This document shows positions 11,201 through 23,400 of a DNA stretch of 64,000 nucleotides, one piece after another. Position numbers and translations under genes: made by a program. Source of the stretch: Gymnorhina tibicen (taxonomy: Eukaryota > Chordata > Aves > Passeriformes > Artamidae); contig VXAZ01007519.1 of NCBI GenBank assembly GCA_013399875.1, positions 257,025-321,024 on the forward strand, given 5' to 3'. The number at the start of each line of letters is the position of its first letter. Within the stretch, counting starts at the first letter, position 1. Below the pieces are notes generated by a model that was not told where the DNA came from, did no database searches, and saw only the letters and a program-made list of their open reading frames with translations.

Positions 11201-13084
11201 ATGGAAAAAAAATACATCAAAGATTACTTGAACTCTACCATAATACACTCCAACCATTAGCTCTTTTTATATTGAATGATTCATGCCTTACTGGCTTTTC
11301 TAGATTTGCTTTTATATTTCTGCCTCGCTATTTTAAGATGTATTATCTTTAATCCAAAAACTGCCATCCTACCTAAACCTATTTAGAATTTTCTATGATT
11401 AAATCTCATTGAATGAAGATTAGTGAGAATTACAGCTCTTTCATAGCGCAGTCTGAGGGAACACACCAACCACATCTTGGCATAACCCAAGAATGCCTTG
11501 CCCACCTTTACATTTTATAATATCAAGATGTGAAGCTATAAAATGGGAGGGATTTTTTTCTTAACTGAAAAAAACAATGGAAGACACACTGATTGTGTTC
11601 AGCTTGCTCTTCACAGCAGAAAGCCTCACAGTTTTCATACATTCATTATGAAATGTTATTTGTACCATGTGCAGAACACGGGATGTGTCACTTCTGTAGA
11701 GATGCTGACAGGGACCCAGATCTGAGGGTGGGGAGGAGCTCAAACCAGGACATGTTTGAACCACAGACCCGTTCCTCTGGAACTTGACTGCTTTGCAGGA
11801 AATTCTCCGATTTGGAGCCATCACAGATGGCTCAAAATCTGTCTGCACAAGCAATTAGCAGAAAATGAACAGAAATTACCATTATTTGGGAAAGACCAGG
11901 GCAATTACTGAAAAAAGTACACTGAAGATTTTATCTCCCATACTTTCCGTTCACTTCAGATAAAACCCCACTCCCCATTTTAAAACTCCTAAAAATTATT
12001 TCCTTGGTCATTTAAGGAACCTGGAGCATACTGTGTGGTTTGAAGTTACTCGAATTCCTGAACTTTGAGGTGGCAGCAGTGGACAGGGACTCTGACTTTG
12101 GGCCTGACTGCATTGAGTGCTTAGCAAAGACAAGGACTTTGGTTCTAACGCCTTTTGGGCTACAGCCCTTCTTACAAAATAAGTAAAAATCTTACGTATT
12201 TGTAATATATAATCTCAAATTTACTTGAAGAAATAGCATTGAAAGCGTGTTCCTCTGCAGAGTAGTTAACAAGTATAAATTAGAAAAACCCACACTAACT
12301 TCATCACCTTATTGAGTAAAATAAACATTTTCCTTTAAAAAAATACATATAATAGTTTAATCTGAAATTTTCCCCAAAATTCTGAGTTAGTGCATGATTA
12401 TTTCTAATGGAAAATCTCAGTACGCCTTTTCTGCAATGGAAATGTTTAAAAGATAAAATTCTTAAAAAATACGTTTTCTTACATGGCTAATTCCAGATAA
12501 TTTAAAAAAATCATCTTCTCATGCTCACCTTATTGAGATCGGCATTTTGTAAACAGAAAAGTTTAAGATTAAAAAAATCCATGTGTGTGAGGTTTGTTTA
12601 ATAAAAGTACTCCAGTTATTGGTCAGTAATTCAGTTACATCAGAGTACATGGTAAGCAAGCCCACATTCCTTTGAAACAACAGCTTCTGTTTCTGAGGCG
12701 TATTTTAGTGGTAAAAGAATATTAGCTGCACTATGAGTTGTTGATTTATTGAACTGTAGAGGAAACAGCCTCAGACACTACCTGAACCGCTTCCAGTCTG
12801 AACTGTGCAGGCTGCTTTGCCAGTATTTCAAAGTATGTTTAGCTGAATAAGCGTATTTTGAACATTCCAACGGGGTGGAGTCACCTCTTCACTTCATCTG
12901 CACTTCATGGGAGCTTTGGTACAAAAAAGCCCAAAGTTATACATGAGGGGGAAACAAGCATAAATGAATGTAAAATAAAAAAGTCTCTTAAAACATTTTG
13001 CACCCCTCCAGCACCCTCCCTAGTAAAGGGCATGAGAGAACCTGATGTCATGAGGACTGTGGGAGTCCCTTAGGAGTTTCACGT
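5216..13084. other. Non-coding stretch, no gene recognised
   Basis: About 7.9 kb without supportable exons, RNA genes or recognisable transposons. All open frames are under 125 codons, lack family motifs and overlap stops in conserved-looking stretches. Composition is typical of bird introns or intergenic DNA. Short poly-A, poly-T and A-rich tracts occur (for example near 10110-10135), but no long microsatellite. Confidence 0.5.
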
Positions 13085-13150
13085 CGTTTCCCCTTCCTCT
13101 TTCTCTTCCTCTTCTCTTTCCCCTTTCCCTCTCCCTTTCCCTTCCCCTTG
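13085..13150. repeat. Polypyrimidine/polypurine tract
   Basis: About 65 bases are almost entirely C and T on the plus strand, with irregular TTTCCC, CTTCCTC and CTCCCTTT units. Read on the minus strand it gives an arginine-, glutamate- and glycine-rich frame, which is a composition artefact. Such tracts with mirror symmetry can form triplex (H-DNA) structures. Confidence 0.75.
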
Positions 13151-13787
13151 CTGAGCTCTCACAGCACTCCACAGGCTGTGTGCCGTTTAGGATGTTTCCT
13201 TTCACCTGAAGTGACCTCAATGGCTCAAGCAGCACCTGAGGAACAGCTCCGTCCCCTCTGCCAACCACCCCAGTGCCAGGAGTAGGACGTGAGAGAGGGG
13301 CTGGCCCCAGCTCTGCCCAGGAGCCCCCTGCCAGAGCAGCCCACACACTCTGAGGACACCACACCAACCACCTACTTGCTGAGGCTCAGCAGGATACCCA
13401 GGGCTGCCAGCAGGACAGAGGGAAAACATGTGTCAGTATGTGAATGTCACGGGGCCACAGGTCCAATCTTCTCCCCAATCACAGACCTTACTCCTCAGGA
13501 CTTGAAAGGACTCAGGATTTGTGCTGGTTTTGCCTGGGGTAGAGTTAAATTTCTTCCCAGCAGCTGGCAGTGGCTGTGTTTTGGATTTGTGCTGGAACAG
13601 TGCTGATAACACAGGGATGTTTTAGTTACTGCTGAGCAGGGCATGCACAGAGCCAAGGCCTTTTCTGCTCCTCTCCCCCCCCACCAGCAAAGGACTGGGG
13701 GGCACAAGGAGTTGGGAGGATACATAACCAGGACAGCTGACCCCAACTGGCCATTGGGACATCCCAAACCATACAGCATCATTCCAG

Positions 13788-13794
13788 TATACAA
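13788..13794 (+). promoter_or_regulatory. TATA-like box of the LTR
   Basis: TATACAA lies at the position where the family normally has a TATAAA-type promoter. The change from TATAAA suggests a weakened promoter. No evidence of activity can be seen. Confidence 0.4.
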
Positions 13795-13969
13795 GGAGAA
13801 GGAGGAGGAAGGGGGGGATATTTGGAGCGATGGCGTTTGTTTTCCCAAGACACTGTGACCTGTGATGGAGCCCGGCTTTCCTGGCATGGCTGAGCATCTG
13901 CCTGTCCCAGGGAAGTGGGGAATGAATCCCTTGTTTTACTTTGCTTGTGCACACACTTCTGCTTTCCCT

Positions 13970-13975
13970 ATTAAA
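13970..13975 (+). terminator. LTR polyadenylation-type signal
   Basis: ATTAAA lies downstream of the TATA-like box within the LTR and before a T/G-rich stretch, the normal place for the retroviral poly(A) signal. In an intron of a plus-strand gene it could cause premature ending. Confidence 0.45.
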
Positions 13976-14105
13976 CTGTGTTTATCTCCCATGAGTTCTC
14001 TCACTTTTTCTCACTTTCTTTTCTGATTCTCTCCTGTGTCTCATGGGCATGAGGAAGTGAGCAGCTGCGTGGGGCTGAGTTTCCACCTGGGGATATACCA
14101 TGACA

Positions 14106-17100
14106 GAGTTTCTCACACAATGAAACCCTTGTTCAACTGCAGAGGCAAATGCTACTAAAATGACAAAGCAGAATCCGTGTGAAGCAAACTACAGGAGAAG
14201 CTTCCCCATCCTTCTCTTTCCAGCTTTCAGAGGAGGTCCTTTGCTGGGCTGGTTTAAACACCAGTAGCTCAACAAGGATCAGGCTGTTTCACATCAGCCT
14301 GGGACTTGGGGTGTGCAGGGATAAGGTTGGAAGCATATACTACTCTGAGGACAGGTCTGATACAGTCTGGTTACCTTGCTGGAGGGAAGACAGTGTCTGG
14401 GCTTGAGCTGTCATTCAGTTTAACCATCTGGTATGGAAAAGCAGAGCATGTGGTTCAGGACTGCAAGCTCATACTTGTTTCTAAGTCATCATTGGCCAAT
14501 ATCTAGTTTCAAGCTCCGTGGTGAATATTTGAACACTTACACAGACATTGGGCAAAAGAAAGGAACTTTTTAATGGAAAAATGGCTGTGTGTATCAATTG
14601 TGGGGTAAACATCTTCAGACTGTCACTGCTTATAAACAAAAACCTGGCCAAGGCAGTGGTCAAGGTATGAAAGACTGCAAAGTACAGTACAATATTTTCA
14701 ACTTCTAGTCACTTTTTAAAAAAAAAAAAAATGGGTTTAGTTGTCTTTAGTTATCCATTACCTGCTCTCCAGAATTTACTACTGATATTCATTAGTGTTA
14801 CAGGAGTACTTGAGATCTCTTCTTAATTTTAGGGCACTGCTGTGGTACTGTGCACTTTGGAAAATGTACAGCATTAGTAGAGATATTAATGAGGAGAAAT
14901 ACAATACAGGGCAAGGCTGGGAGCAAGAGCAGTGGTTTGGGGGATGCGTTGCCTCTTTGCGGAAGAAGGAGAGGCTAAGAAATAAACAAATTAAAATGCT
15001 GCTTTTAAAGTAAGCTTAGTAACTCAATGTGGAACTAAAGTAGTATCTCTGACTTCAGAGGTCTCTTTAATTCAAGAGCTGCGTGATTTAGTGTTACCTA
15101 TTGTTATTCCAACCTTAAGGTATCCAAATATTGGTAACTATAAATAAAAAGGGGGGAGGAGGGAGAACAGAGGTATAACAACCATGCAGCTAATCAAAGA
15201 GTGCTCCCTGAAAATACCAAGGTTTTGTTTTTAAAATGTAAGTCAAAATTAATCATGAGACCGTGATGTGTGGTACTTTCAGCACAGCTGGGAAAATAAT
15301 GCCTTTTCTGTTGATTGTGTGAGGCTTATATTTGGAGCCATCACCACAACAGTTGCATTTGCTTGGGATGATCAGGAACAATTAAAATGTTTCATTTGAA
15401 AGAAAACTCATGCAACTCTTTATTTATTATTTAACTAATGGGAGGGGCTTTCATCTATAAATGTTCATCTATTGTTTAGATAAAGGAAAATGCAGTACGG
15501 TGTTTTTCTTCATATATCAGATGATTTTCTTATTTGCAAGGGCTGAATGTAACAGTTTGTAAATGGACAAAAATGGCTTTTGAAAATACTGCAGTATTTT
15601 CCGAGTGACAGAATGTATCTGAAAAACCCACATTATGCCTCAAACATCCCCTCCCCAAAATACAAGATTGTAAATAAATAGCATTATTTCACACAAGGAA
15701 GCTATGATGTTGAACCTGCAAAGACCTCTGCTGTCTGCCTATAAACATGCTATGTAGAAGGTCTCTCCTGGAGCTCTCCCCACCTGCTCGGGCCCATGAA
15801 AGCCCTTGAGGCCTTGGCCAGAGTATCCTCAGCCAGAAGGATTAGACTGTCAGTGTAGAATGCCCTACACTGATTATAATGTGATAAAATGCTCTGGAAC
15901 AGTCTGATTTCCCCCTAAACCACCTGGCTACTAACTAAGCTTTCTCCCACCTCACTTTTTGGTCAGCTTAGGCTCACTCTCTTTGCTCGCTGATGCACCC
16001 AAAACTATGGAACTAAAGTCAATTTTTATGCAGGTCATTCTGTCTACATCCTGCCACCCATTACCTTATCATGTGTTATGTCTTTCTGAGGTTGCAACTT
16101 ACTTAGAGTGTTTATTTGCATAATTTTACATAAGAAGAGTCCCTGCTGAGATGCCCTAAACTCCACAGAACAGAGTTTCCCAAGCCTCTGGTTTCTTTAT
16201 CTTCTTTGGAGGCTGAACCAGGGGTGACACCTCTACAGCCGAGCCATTTCAAACTCTATAGCCAAGCCGTTTCCACTTGCCCTCTGCCAAGCAGAACTGA
16301 TGTACTGAAGAGTGGCGGCCTGCATGCCCAATTCACATGGAATTTTTGCAGAGCAGCCTGCTAGTGACAGATCCATCAAGCATTGCTTCTGAAGAGCAGC
16401 TCCCAATCTTCCCTGCTAACTACTAGTTGGAAGGCAGAAGTTAGCCAAGATATAGAAGTTTTAAGGCACATCAGGAGGCTAAAAGCACAGTGTATATTTG
16501 TAACTTTTCATTCGGGGTACAGATTTAGCAACTTTGAAGTGCCAGAGGATGTTTATTGTGTGTATTGTCTATAAAATGACATTACTAAAGCATCTTCTTT
16601 TAGAAGGCTTAGGCCTTTAGAAGGCAAAGGCCAGTACACAGCATCAGCAGAGGACAGCACATGTTCTTTATACATTCATAAAGATTTCCAACTTGTTGGA
16701 AATTTGCCTGAACTCCACTATTATATCGAAAGACAGTAGCCAGCAGCTATTCAGAAGTGCTCAGAAAATGTGTTAGCAGTTAGCAAGTGAATTCATTTTT
16801 CTGTTTTAAAATTCTTCTGAGAACTAATGAACTGCAACAACAATAGAACCTTCGACACTCTTACTCAGACTAGTGTTTGGACATCTGACATGCTCGAGTG
16901 AAGCATGATAGCATCTCTCACCAGCCCATGTCATACAGTTACACAGCATTGCCCTGCAGCTGTGAACTACTTGGATGGACATGCTGTGCTGTAGAGGCAG
17001 CCGGAGAACTTCCCTACTGGAATGGGATCACAGTCCCCACAGCTCTCCCCTGCCAACACCAGAACTCCAGGTGTGCAGCTGGCCCTCACTCACTGCCAGT

Positions 17101-20100
17101 GGGAATTATACCTGTGAAATGATCTTCCAGATACTTAAACCCATGGTACATTTAACTACAAGACACTGGTGGCATAACCAGATTTATGAGTCCCCTTGAG
17201 TTATGCAATGCTGACAGAAATGCTGATCCAACCTACTTTAGTCTCAACATTTTAACACCGGTTACTTTGGTTACCAAAGGTTTTGCTGTGCAAAGACTGA
17301 AGCGCTAGTAAGTGTTAAACTCCCTAAAAATATTTTACATGTTTCTTATGCAATGGAATGCTACAATTTTCCAAAGTCTGGTATCTCAACACTTTTATAG
17401 ACTTGAAGCTGTAACCTGCACTCAAGTGAGTGCCACTTGAGAAATAAAACTCTCTGTTGCTATTCTACCAAATTACCTGATCCTCAAATTATGCCACTGA
17501 TTTTGGACTGAATACTGCAACTACTGTAATTCTTTATTTAGCTAAAAACTGTATTTGTGGTAGATAATTACTTTTCTGTTAGATTCTGGCCCTTCTGAGG
17601 AAACAGAAAATTTTGCAAGTTAGAGAAAGTCATGAAAGAGCTAGATTAATCCAAAAAATGCATGAAAAGCAGTTTCTCTAGCCGATATCACCATACTGCT
17701 AAACAGGATAGCAAAAAATAAATCCACAGCATGTACACAGCACCAGTATGTACACCTGGAAGCTTATATAAAGAAAGCATGTTCATCAGAAAAAAGCCAA
17801 CTACATTTGGTTCTTGTTTTTGGTTCATTTTTGCATTGTTTAGAAGTACCTATTTTTAGGTGAAGCATTGTAAAATGCATTTGAGAGCAAATTATTTGCC
17901 TATATTTCTAGCGCAACTTAAAATTTCTAGCACTGGATGCACACAGAGAAAGGAAGAGTGGCTGCAGAACCAGAGTCACCACCACTAAAAGTGATTAAAA
18001 CACAGTATTAACCTTTCACGACAATTATTCTTTAAGTGACCCCTCCACACTGTAAGAAGTGCCTAGGCTAGAGCTTTCCCTCTAGCAGCAGCACTCTGAC
18101 CTCACCAAGGGAAGAGAACACTCCCCATGAGACATGCCAGAAGGAGCCCCAGCCAAGCATGGCATCTCTGCCTTCAGATATCCAACATTTACACAGAGCG
18201 GTCAGACCTGGCCACATTCCAGGCTAACATTCCCTGCAAAGTAAAAATCCTTTGGTTGTGTCAAAAAAAATCCCAGAGCGATTTTTTATACAACACCTAT
18301 ACAACACCTAACTCAGTTGCACATCAGGCAAATACAAGTCCACTAAACGCAACAAGTGCAAATCTCCCTTCTAAGGAAAAAAAAATTATATGGAAGTTAT
18401 ATGGCTGGCAATCCCCTCATGGCCTTTCCCACATATTTCTATGCCACACTTTTATTTACTCATTCTCAGTCCGTGGTTGCACCGTCTCACAGGTCAGCTC
18501 TAAGTGTCAAAGCTGGTGCTAATGTGGTGACAGCAGGAAGGACATGGAAGGGTCAGGCTGATCTAGACCTTGATACAAGGAAAGAAACAATTCTCCTCCT
18601 ATGTCTCACCAGTTTCCTACCCTGGATTCATCTCCAGGCCCCCATATGCCATCGGATCCTTCCAGCTTCCATCCCAGTGGCTTTCAGCCCCTGCACACAA
18701 TCCAGCCCTGAGTGCCACAGAACAATGCACTGGGACAGGAGAACCATGGTCACAATTAAACCCACTTCTGTTTAGGTTTGGTATTAAGTGTACAAAACAC
18801 CCGCTTCTTACAAGGTGCAACTGGTGTGAAATACAGCACAGCAATAATATTGGCAAGGGAGATATTTCTTATATGGGACAGGCCTGGGGCTCTTGTGCTC
18901 CTTTCCATTACCTCCGGCAGGGCCAAGGAATTCAAAATGCCCTTTGTCAGGTGCAACTGTTCTGTGTGTGCCTTCAACTTGAACTTCAGCGAAGGGACAA
19001 ACAAACGGAGCAATCAAAAGGAAACTGTCCTCCACCCCAATTCCTCAAAGAACCCTTGCTCAAAGAACTACTTGTGTCCACACTAGAAATATCCTTAAAC
19101 TCCTACATGTGGCAGAAATGAAAAAGGATTATCAAGCAGTGGCATGATTGCTTCTTTAATACAATTAAATTAATTTCAAGTAGTGTTGTGTAAAGTAACC
19201 CATCTGCTTAGAGGCTACATTTCATTGTGCAATTGGGCCACACGGATGTGCACCAAGCAGTGAAGTACTATGCAAAGTTCTACAGAAGTTCAGGTTTTAG
19301 ATTGCTAAATGCTTTCTAAAGAGTAACTATTTTTAACTTAATTGGTTATGTTCTTAAAAACTTTAATTGCAAAAACTAAAATCAGCATCTACTTTTCTGA
19401 GAATATTAATTCAATGAGAGGAACTGTTCAGAAGTATTTCCTGTTTTAATGGAGCAATGAAAAAATACTGAGATAAAATAACAGCATGGGGTTAAGATGA
19501 GGAGTAAAGCTACACTTAGTGGTAAAGTATATCTCTGTGCTGAGGCCCACAGGACAGAAAGTATAACCAGAACTTTTCATAATGAAAAATGGTCACCATC
19601 ATAAGGGAATTCTTCATTAACATCAGGCATGTTCTTGGTTTTTCCAACATAATTTTCTCAGTATGAGTGAAGAAGATTACTTATATGTGTCCTGAAGTAG
19701 GGGATGGAAGGGGGTGCATCAAAGGCAGTAAGAGCAAGACTTTTTTTCTGATCTTTCAAAGATTTGACAGGAGGAAAATATGGGTCCTCTGCAGGGATCC
19801 AAGTTCTGTTTGTCAATTGGTCCTTTCAGTTTCCCACTGTGCCTTAGTCAGAGGAAGAGGTGAACGGAGATGAGGCTTCTTGACAATTCTTCTGTCCAAG
19901 AACTGACATCTGAAGTCTCTCATTCCCTCCTCTACCCTCCATCACACAACACTCCAGGCAGTGACTAGCCTTTGCAAACTCTAGTTCCTGGTCACACTGC
20001 TTGGTTTGGGAAGGAAAGGCGAAGAACACAGAGTAAAAAAGCAATCCTGGGATCAGCCAACATCTATGTGAGTGAGCTGCCACTGCTGTATCTCAAGAGG

Positions 20101-20322
20101 CAGACACTGACAGGCTGTCATGGCTCCTGGGACACGGATGAGGAGGGAGGACAAGCTCCCTGGGGAAGGTGAAGCTCAGTGGGCTGTTGGCAGTATCAGG
20201 GCATGTAAATACTTGTCATGTTCCCTGGCTTTTCTGGATGTCTACAAATTGCATAATCACACAATGAGGAAAAGTGCCATTTGTTCTAATACTGAAATAT
20301 CCCATGTGTCCTACCTCTTCAG
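14106..20322. other. Non-coding stretch, no gene recognised
   Basis: About 6.2 kb of mostly AT-rich sequence. The longest open frames are 183 and 139 codons in the plus strand near 18356-19121. They overlap open minus frames, have no recognisable domain and are probably chance. The part at about 15240-15620 is complex, AT-rich and free of simple repeats, with homeobox-type TTAAT and TATTTAAC words, and could be a regulatory element. A short palindrome at 16684-16703 is listed separately. Confidence 0.5.
16684..16703. repeat. Perfect 20-bp palindrome
   Basis: ATTTCCAAC and GTTGGAAAT are perfect reverse complements separated by TT. It could be a dimeric protein binding site or a cruciform; nothing else marks its role. 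Confidence 0.6.
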
Positions 20323-20467
20323 AGTTTATTGCTGGGGTCTGAACACAGCCATCAGTCCCGAGGAAGAGCTAGCAGGAGCTGAAAAACACAAGGGAAGAGA
20401 CTCGCAAGAATATAATCAGTGTTGGAAAAAAAAAAAGAGAACAAGTAGAGGAAAACTAAAGCACCAG
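20323..20467 (+). other. Candidate 145-nt exon flanked by splice signals
   Basis: A pyrimidine-rich acceptor (TGTCCTACCTCTTCAG) ends at 20322 and a donor CAG|GTAAGA starts at 20468. The interval between is open in one plus frame, which continues on both sides within a 134-codon frame. The encoded peptide is lysine- and glutamate-rich and not recognisable. This may be a non-coding RNA exon, an exon of a gene spanning the window on the plus strand, or a chance pairing. The A run at about 20426-20437 inside it argues against a conserved coding exon. Confidence 0.2.
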
Positions 20468-23400
20468 GTAAGAAAAGCCCATGTCCTTTTCCCACCTGAA
20501 AATAAAGCAATTCTCCAAGGCTGATTTATTATTATTTTTTCTCTCTGGAAAACTGCAAGCTCTCAAAAACCTTATCCATGGGGTCTCTCACACTGCACTC
20601 ACCTAATTAAAGGATTTGTCATCATCCAAAATTACTGCAATATGTCAGTGATCTGCTTGCTCCTTTTCTGTGGCACTGAAATCTCAATATGCAATTTCTG
20701 TATTTTCCTTCACTATTCAAAACCAATTCCACAAAACCAAACCAAACCAAATCAAACCCCAAAATCCCCCTATCGATCATGACTGCAACCGCCAAAAAAT
20801 CCACTGTAGTCCTGGACACCCAAGGGCATCCAAGCTGTGCCTGCAACTTTGGCTTTCACTTAGGAGTGATCCAAGGGGTTTAGGAGCTGATGGAACCCAC
20901 ACCAATAAAAGCACAAAGTAACATAACAGCTGCGTTTCTGACATTAGCGTTTGTATAAATACAGCATCTTTCACACTAGGTCAGAAAACTGTGTGTATTT
21001 TTATAAAAATACATCTGTTTTCTACAGCAAGCAAACCATTAGAGAATATAAAACTCTTTAGTTTGTGTGCTTCTCACCTCCTTAAAATTTCAGAAACAAC
21101 GGAAGAGCACATGGGTATGTATACATACACACACACACACACACACACACGTGTCAATTAGAAGAATAATGCCAAGAATTTATTAATGTGGTATATCTGA
21201 TACACCATGAAAGAATTGTTCACTTTAAAGAATAAAATAACTGTCAAAAAGAAAGCTATTTTGAGTGCATCCTGTACCAAAACACTCAACAGGGTTTGAG
21301 AGAAAAAGGTAAGAGAAATTTTTATTATTCTAAAATAAGAATATAGTTACATGTTTACAGTGTAGCTGAGATGCTTTGTTGCTCTTCGTCTGTTTTCAGA
21401 GCTAGCTACAAAGAAGTTTCCCATAGGCTACATCGCATCCATGATTATATTTAAAAATCCCAGAAAGGGACTTATCAAATTACCCTTTGATTACACTGAA
21501 CGCTTTACAGATAGGTCACTACTCACTTGCATCCAGAACTTAATGCTAAAGGAAGTAACTAGTGAATGAAAGAGCTATTTTGTCACATGCAAAGTGCTTT
21601 ATGCCTTGCAAATTTCTGGGAAAAAATAGGTAAATCCTCCAACCCCCAACCCTGTTGTAACTACAATATGATTGAATACAGGTGCTAAAACCATACTGTT
21701 TTTGTATCCAATAGAGTCATAACTGAGATGCTTGTAAGTATGAAGCACATGAGCACGTTAGAAAAAAATACTTGATTCAGATAAAAGGCTGCAGCTAAAA
21801 ATTTGGAAACTGCACTTCCTTGCATCTTTGTCCATACCCAAACCTTAGCAGTGCCTGGAGGTGGTGGGATTCAGCCTATGCTTTCACTGGCTGGATGGCC
21901 CTCACCCAATCACTGTATAAAAATGTTTATTTGTCCATTTTGAAACTAAGATTCAAATTAGATTTCAGAGCACGACTACATTTGCAGTCAGGTTATCATT
22001 GCTCCTTTACTAAATACTAAAGCCATGGAGCAGTATGTCTCTAATTGTGGGAATCATTCCTAATAAATCAATCATGGTTGCATTTTAAAAAATATTTTAA
22101 GAGTGGTAAAATATTTTGCTTGATAAAATAGTCAAAACTGACTGAAAAATTTCTTTAAAAAAACAGCCAGAACTAATTTTTTAACAGTTAAAAAAACCCT
22201 CCAACCAAATTATGACACGTTCTTCTCAGATTAATTTCCAGCGACTGACAATTTTATGCTGTTTGCACCACATTAGTAGTTGTGTAGGCTGAAAAAGGAG
22301 GTTCATAAACAAGTTTTTTTTTTGGTGCTTATTAGTATTCTAACTGTGGAGTCTTTTTCAATTATTCCAGACCATCTTCCCCTCAATATTTTATGTGATT
22401 TTTAAAAATGTTTCTTTTAGGAGCTGCTTTTTCCCAGTAAAGTTTAATATTTTGAAAACATTTCCATGTAAAACATGTCTTTGCTCTCTGCATGTGTCTT
22501 ACCCAAGATGGCATTTAAAATAACGTCCCCAACTGGATTTCCAAGGGTCGGATGCAACTTGGCAAGGCGGAGACAATGAACTGATTATACCTTTGCGTTT
22601 GGTTTGGGGCGATTGTTTGCAGCCAGTGCAGCTGAAGAGTTAAAGCCATGTGCTGAATTTAAATCTATAAACATGAACGATGGTGCCAACTTGGCAGCGA
22701 ATCCTGCATTCAAAAGGAATGGGGCTCCCTGGCTGCCCCAATGGAGGCAGCAGGAGGAGGGGGAGCTGCTGCCTCCCATGTCTGCACATGCGACACCCCT
22801 GTGCCTACGCCCCCAAACAGCCCCTACTTCACAGAAAGTCTCTTTACAACAGAACAAGAAAGGTCACAGTTTGCATTTCAATGAGCATATTAAAAGGAGA
22901 TCTGGCATTATTTTATTCCTTCATAAGAAAATTCTCAGATCTCCAGCTACAGCTATAAAGACAAGTGGTTTTTGTAACTGAGTTTAAATCAGTCCAACTC
23001 AAGCGGGGCTTACGGGTTTCAGGGTAATGGGCTACAGTGAGCCAGCTTGGAAATAAGATGTCAGCTCCCAGCAAAACTGCAATAGTATCCTGCACAATGC
23101 TTTCAGACACACCATTTAAAATGCAAAATGCAGCTTGGAAGGAATCGAATTACAGTGGATAACTCTATATTTCATTTTAAGGACTGCAAAAGGCCATACC
23201 TCCTCTAAGACCAGAGGACAAAAAAACAAAGCTAAGGAAATGCTTTCTTTGGGAAAGACAAGTCTTTTTAGTACGTATTTTAAGCTTGATTGCAAGCTCT
23301 CAAAAGATCAGGCTGTTGGTGATATACCAAAGTTTTCAGAAGATATCTTTATGAGAGTACGTTAAAGCTATGTGAATGGCTTTCAATGGTCTGAATCCTA

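Larger units (their letters stand above)
13520..14105 (+). mobile_element. Solo LTR of an avian ERVL-like endogenous retrovirus
   Basis: The element begins TGTGCTGGTTTTGCC and ends ACCATGACA, giving the TG...CA ends of an LTR. I recognise the internal order from a family common in birds: an AGAGTTAA stretch near the start, a TATA-like TATACAA (13788-13794), a polyadenylation-type ATTAAA (13970-13975) followed by a TCTCCCATGAGTT stretch, then TCTCACTTT and GATTCTC stretches near the 3' end. At 586 bp it is LTR length, and no internal viral genes flank it, so it is a solo LTR left by recombination. The flanking 5-mers (GGATT and GAGTT) agree at only three of five positions, so any target-site duplication has decayed. 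The plus orientation follows from the signals. Confidence 0.8.

Noticed and set aside
13020..13367. Minus frame with an Arg-Glu-Arg repeat
   Set aside because: Translation of the polypyrimidine tract.
18570..19121. 183-codon plus-strand open frame, the longest outside GC-rich or LTR sequence apart from LTR frames
   Set aside because: It overlaps open frames on the other strand, has no recognisable domain and no supporting splice or promoter context. A frame of this length is expected somewhere in 64 kb.
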